From Augochlora pura (Eukaryota; Arthropoda; Insecta; Hymenoptera; Halictidae): a stretch of DNA of 64,000 bases. Below are positions 61,001 through 64,000 of the stretch, piece by piece. The position numbers were made by a program, and so were the translations under genes. Position 1 is the first letter of the stretch. Each line of letters opens with the position of its first letter. The stretch lies in assembly GCF_028453695.1 (NCBI RefSeq), contig NC_135780.1:12459172-12523171 (forward strand), given 5' to 3'. A model generated the notes under the pieces. The model searched no databases and was not told the DNA's origin. It saw only the letters and a program-made list of their open reading frames with translations.

Positions 61001-63511
61001 AAATTTATCTAGCAATAATTTTCTGACAATCTTTATAATTTTTCAGCGATAATTGAATTATTCTATTTTCTCGATGATAATTGTACGCTCTGTTTCCAGT
61101 TGGTAATCGAGTGAACGTTGTAAGGTAAGAACTCCTCCGGACTCACGAAGGTCTAGGATCAACCCCTCTGGAAGCAGATCGAGCTAACAGAATTTCGGAC
61201 AGGGGTTGGAGGAGAGGGGGGTGGATGGCAGAGGACGTCGGAGGGTATGATTTCACAAGGATCAGCCTTTTATCGCGTTTTCCAGCTGGGCCCTCGGCCA
61301 AACCCGATGCTACCACAAACGAAAGAATCGAATAAGGGTGGCCGCCGCTGGTGTCCTCGAATCAGAGTGGCCAACCCGATTTCGTTAACTTTCGAACCCC
61401 TGTAACTGCGATACCCAACGAACCGAACCTACAACCTGCTTGAAATGTTATCGAAACCTGGACGACGATGTCTGCACGCTGATTAAAGTTTTCGGGTGAG
61501 TTTCTTGCAGGTGAAAATGGAAATTAGTACACGTGACCTAATTCATTGAATTTATAGTTGAATTTTAGGTTAGGTAATTTTGACTAGCTTTTCGAATTCA
61601 TTTTTATTATAATTTTTAATATATTTTAAGTTCTATTCTATTGTAGTATATTATATTTTATTATGCTATGTTATATCATATTATACTATATTATACTATA
61701 TTATATTATATTATATTATATTATATTAAGGAAAATAGATCCTTCTAAAATTCTAACAATATAAAAACTAGTCAACCTAACATTTCTCAAATTTTAATAT
61801 TCCAAATTAAATTTCATTTATTATATAACAATATTCTTATAATTCGTAGTCGACGTTCGCGATCTCGCCTGTCAATTAAAAACTGGAACGTATCGCAAAT
61901 TAAATATGGATTTTTCCATGGTTAACGGCTAACAACGATCTGTAATGTTAAACAATTTTAATGAAATATTGAGGTAGAAGCCTGTTAAACGAATGAATCG
62001 AAGATATAGAATCAGAGGTTAAATATCCTTTCGCTGTCTGCTCAAATATTAAAGCTCTGCCCACTGGATTCAAAAGGTTCGTTAGTTTAATTGAGAGCAA
62101 AGTATCCACCCCTTGTCGAATGAATAGAAAGATAGAGGAACGGTCTATGGCGAGTTTAATTTTCTGACAAAATAAGTGAGATATTCTTTTCGTTCCGTTT
62201 CTAACCAAATATTGACTTCCGCCGTCGGATTCAAAAGGCTCGCTCGCTTAATCCTCCCACGGTTGCCGTAAAAACTGAAATTAACGGTGGTACGATCACG
62301 TGGACATGAAAGTATAATAGCGTTAAGTATGCACGAGGAGATGTACTAATTTATAATAGAGTAGGAAGGGAAATAAAAATCTATTAATCAGAGATGAGAA
62401 TGGGTATAATATATGTGACTTTAACAAGGGGTGGTAAATTAAATAAGTTATATTATACTAGTAAATTAAAACTGTTTTTGCAATTTTAACACAAGCATAT
62501 TGCTCGATAATATTTATTTAAAATTTTAATCTTGCTCGAGTCGAATATTTATTAATCCATTTTATTTTACTTTGTTCATTACTGTTTATTAAATTAAAAA
62601 ATATGTAGTAGTATACTTATGAGTATAGTATCAATATGTATAGTACTAGTAAACTGGTAGTAATAGTATACTATTTATTAACAGAAAATATACTAGTAAT
62701 ATTATACCATTTATTAACAGGAAATATGTAATAATAATAATGAAATCATTGGGCTTTCTTACATTTTTAAAGCGTCTCTCTCCGGTTACTTTAATCGCTC
62801 GCCAGACCCAGCGTTAAATATCCTCGGCGGCGAAATATCGGCTCCGATTCGACGGAATTTAAAATATCTCATTGTCCCCGGAAAAAAAGCCGCAACGATC
62901 GAATCTCCGATTTGCTTCCGATGTTCCAAGGCATTGTGCTCGTTTCCAGACACAAGCCTTTCGCTACTTATCTTGGCCCCCCCCCCCCCATGCAGTTTGC
63001 AACTTCGCCTTCGGTACGGATCGATCCGATCGACTTCCGGATAATGCTAATTACGGTTCAACGCCGACATCGATCCCTTCGGATTCTTCTTTCCTTTCCC
63101 AGCCTTTTGTTGCAACCCTTCTCCGCCGTTCAGCCGTGGGTGGGTGGCTGGGTTTCGCCCACTAAATTGGGGATGAATTTGTTCCTGTGATCGATACCCG
63201 GTACTTTCACCGGAGGTAATCGTATCTTTCACCAATCTAACCACGATAAATCATCGAGCTCTCCCACCACCCTCCCCCCCTCCCCAACCGCCTGACCGAA
63301 ATAATTATTTACCGGAACCCGTCGCCTCGATAATTACTCGCCACCGTGCTCCATTAATATTTATATTCGCCTGCGCGGAGATTAATAGCCGATTTATTAG
63401 GATTTTTTCATTTATCATTGATGGTTGGGGGATGAAGTGGAAATTGGGGTGGTCGGGTGGATGTTGGGTGGCTTTTGCGGTGTTATTAAGGTTTTTTTGA
63501 ATCGAGGAGGG
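61001..63511. other. Non-genic stretch right of the satellite
   Basis: AT-rich minisatellite-like sequence (tattatactatattatac types) lies at 61620-61735. The rest is AT-rich until about 62760 and then CpG-rich, with C-runs near 62977 and 63275. No exon was supported. Confidence 0.4.
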
Positions 63512-63611
63512 NNNNNNNNNNNNNNNNNNNNNNNNNNNNNNNNNNNNNNNNNNNNNNNNNNNNNNNNNNNNNNNNNNNNNNNNNNNNNNNNNNNNNNNNN
63601 NNNNNNNNNNN
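63512..63611. other. Assembly gap, 100 N
   Basis: Exactly 100 N of conventional padding. Open frames crossing it are not meaningful. Confidence 0.99.
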
Positions 63612-64000
63612 CCGAATCGCATAAAATGCTGATAAAAGGATAAAAGGGTTGAATGACATAGTTTAGGGTTTGATTCGCAAAGAGTTTGGACACGCGCGCG
63701 CCCCTCGGCTAACTCGAGAAACGATCGGGGAATTCGCAACCCCCGTCCGAGTTGGGGACCGTAACGGCGCGGCTGGGAATTGGGTCGAAAGAAAATGGCG
63801 GCGCCGGTGATTCCCGGAATTCGGGGGACGACGGAAAAGCGATTTTTACGGTCGAACGTAGTTGGAAAGAGCCGGGCCGGGCGATGATGAGGACGCGGAC
63901 GTGAAAAATCCAGGTTGAGAATCGACGAGAATTGAAATTTAACACCGCCGTCCGTACTCTGTCGATATCGCCTTTAATGTGGCACACTTCAACGTAATAT

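Larger units (their letters stand above)
51959..64000 (-). other. Upstream intron or 5' region of the LDLa-CUB gene
   Basis: The first coding exon must lie right of 51958 and end in phase 1, but I could not pick one with confidence within the window. The interval carries MITEs, minisatellites, the 185-bp satellite and two gaps. Open frames at 52183-52773, 55028-55552, 56043-56474 and 62872-63165 have no recognisable domain. Confidence 0.45.

Noticed and set aside
1..64000. CRISPR array, operon or phage-like organisation
   Set aside because: Tandem repeats here have no unique spacers of constant length, genes are intron-split, and no prokaryotic signals are present.

Overview
The window looks like animal nuclear DNA, most likely from an insect and plausibly a hymenopteran such as a bee. 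Coding exons are short, split by GT-AG introns and far apart. GC- and CpG-rich stretches alternate with very AT-rich ones. GA microsatellites, AT minisatellites and small inverted-repeat (MITE-like) elements are dense, and four runs of exactly 100 or 500 N mark scaffold gaps. The insect assignment is an inference from texture and gene content, not from a marker gene. No prokaryotic features, CRISPR arrays, rRNAs or convincing tRNAs were seen.

Two genes can be supported. The first is a minus-strand gene for a secreted or membrane protein with an LDL-receptor class A repeat followed by a CUB-like domain. Only two of its exons are visible: the signal-peptide/LDLa exon at 51794-51958 and the start of the CUB-like domain at 1339-1475. 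Both meet the junction in phase 1 and join to read ...QCSPCNKTYYGD..., so about 50.3 kb between them (1476-51793) is probably one intron. The start codon lies upstream (right) of 51958, and the rest of the gene lies off the left edge. Most of the window is therefore intron of this one gene.

The second gene, at 36614-40506, is nested in that intron on the opposite strand. I rebuilt it as eight coding exons whose phases all agree, giving a 589-residue protein. Its N-terminal 40% is charged, helical and coiled-coil-like; its C-terminal part is acidic, Ser/Pro-rich and probably disordered. Size, layout and a short stretch of sequence suggest, without proof, a divergent relative of the synaptonemal-complex protein SIX6OS1 (C14orf39).

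The rest is intron with repeats: a 185-bp satellite of seven units with perfect period (59703-60998); a set of short elements bounded by TTAA-CCC(T/C)TTGC termini, matching piggyBac-type non-autonomous elements (8162-8420, 48626-48882, 52820-53117, 57302-57583 and decayed copies); one Tc1-like short element (19408-19694); several AT minisatellites with a unit near 10 bp; long GA purine tracts; and a C-rich block 0.7 kb before the nested gene. Most other open frames are chance frames in CpG-rich DNA or frames through simple repeats.
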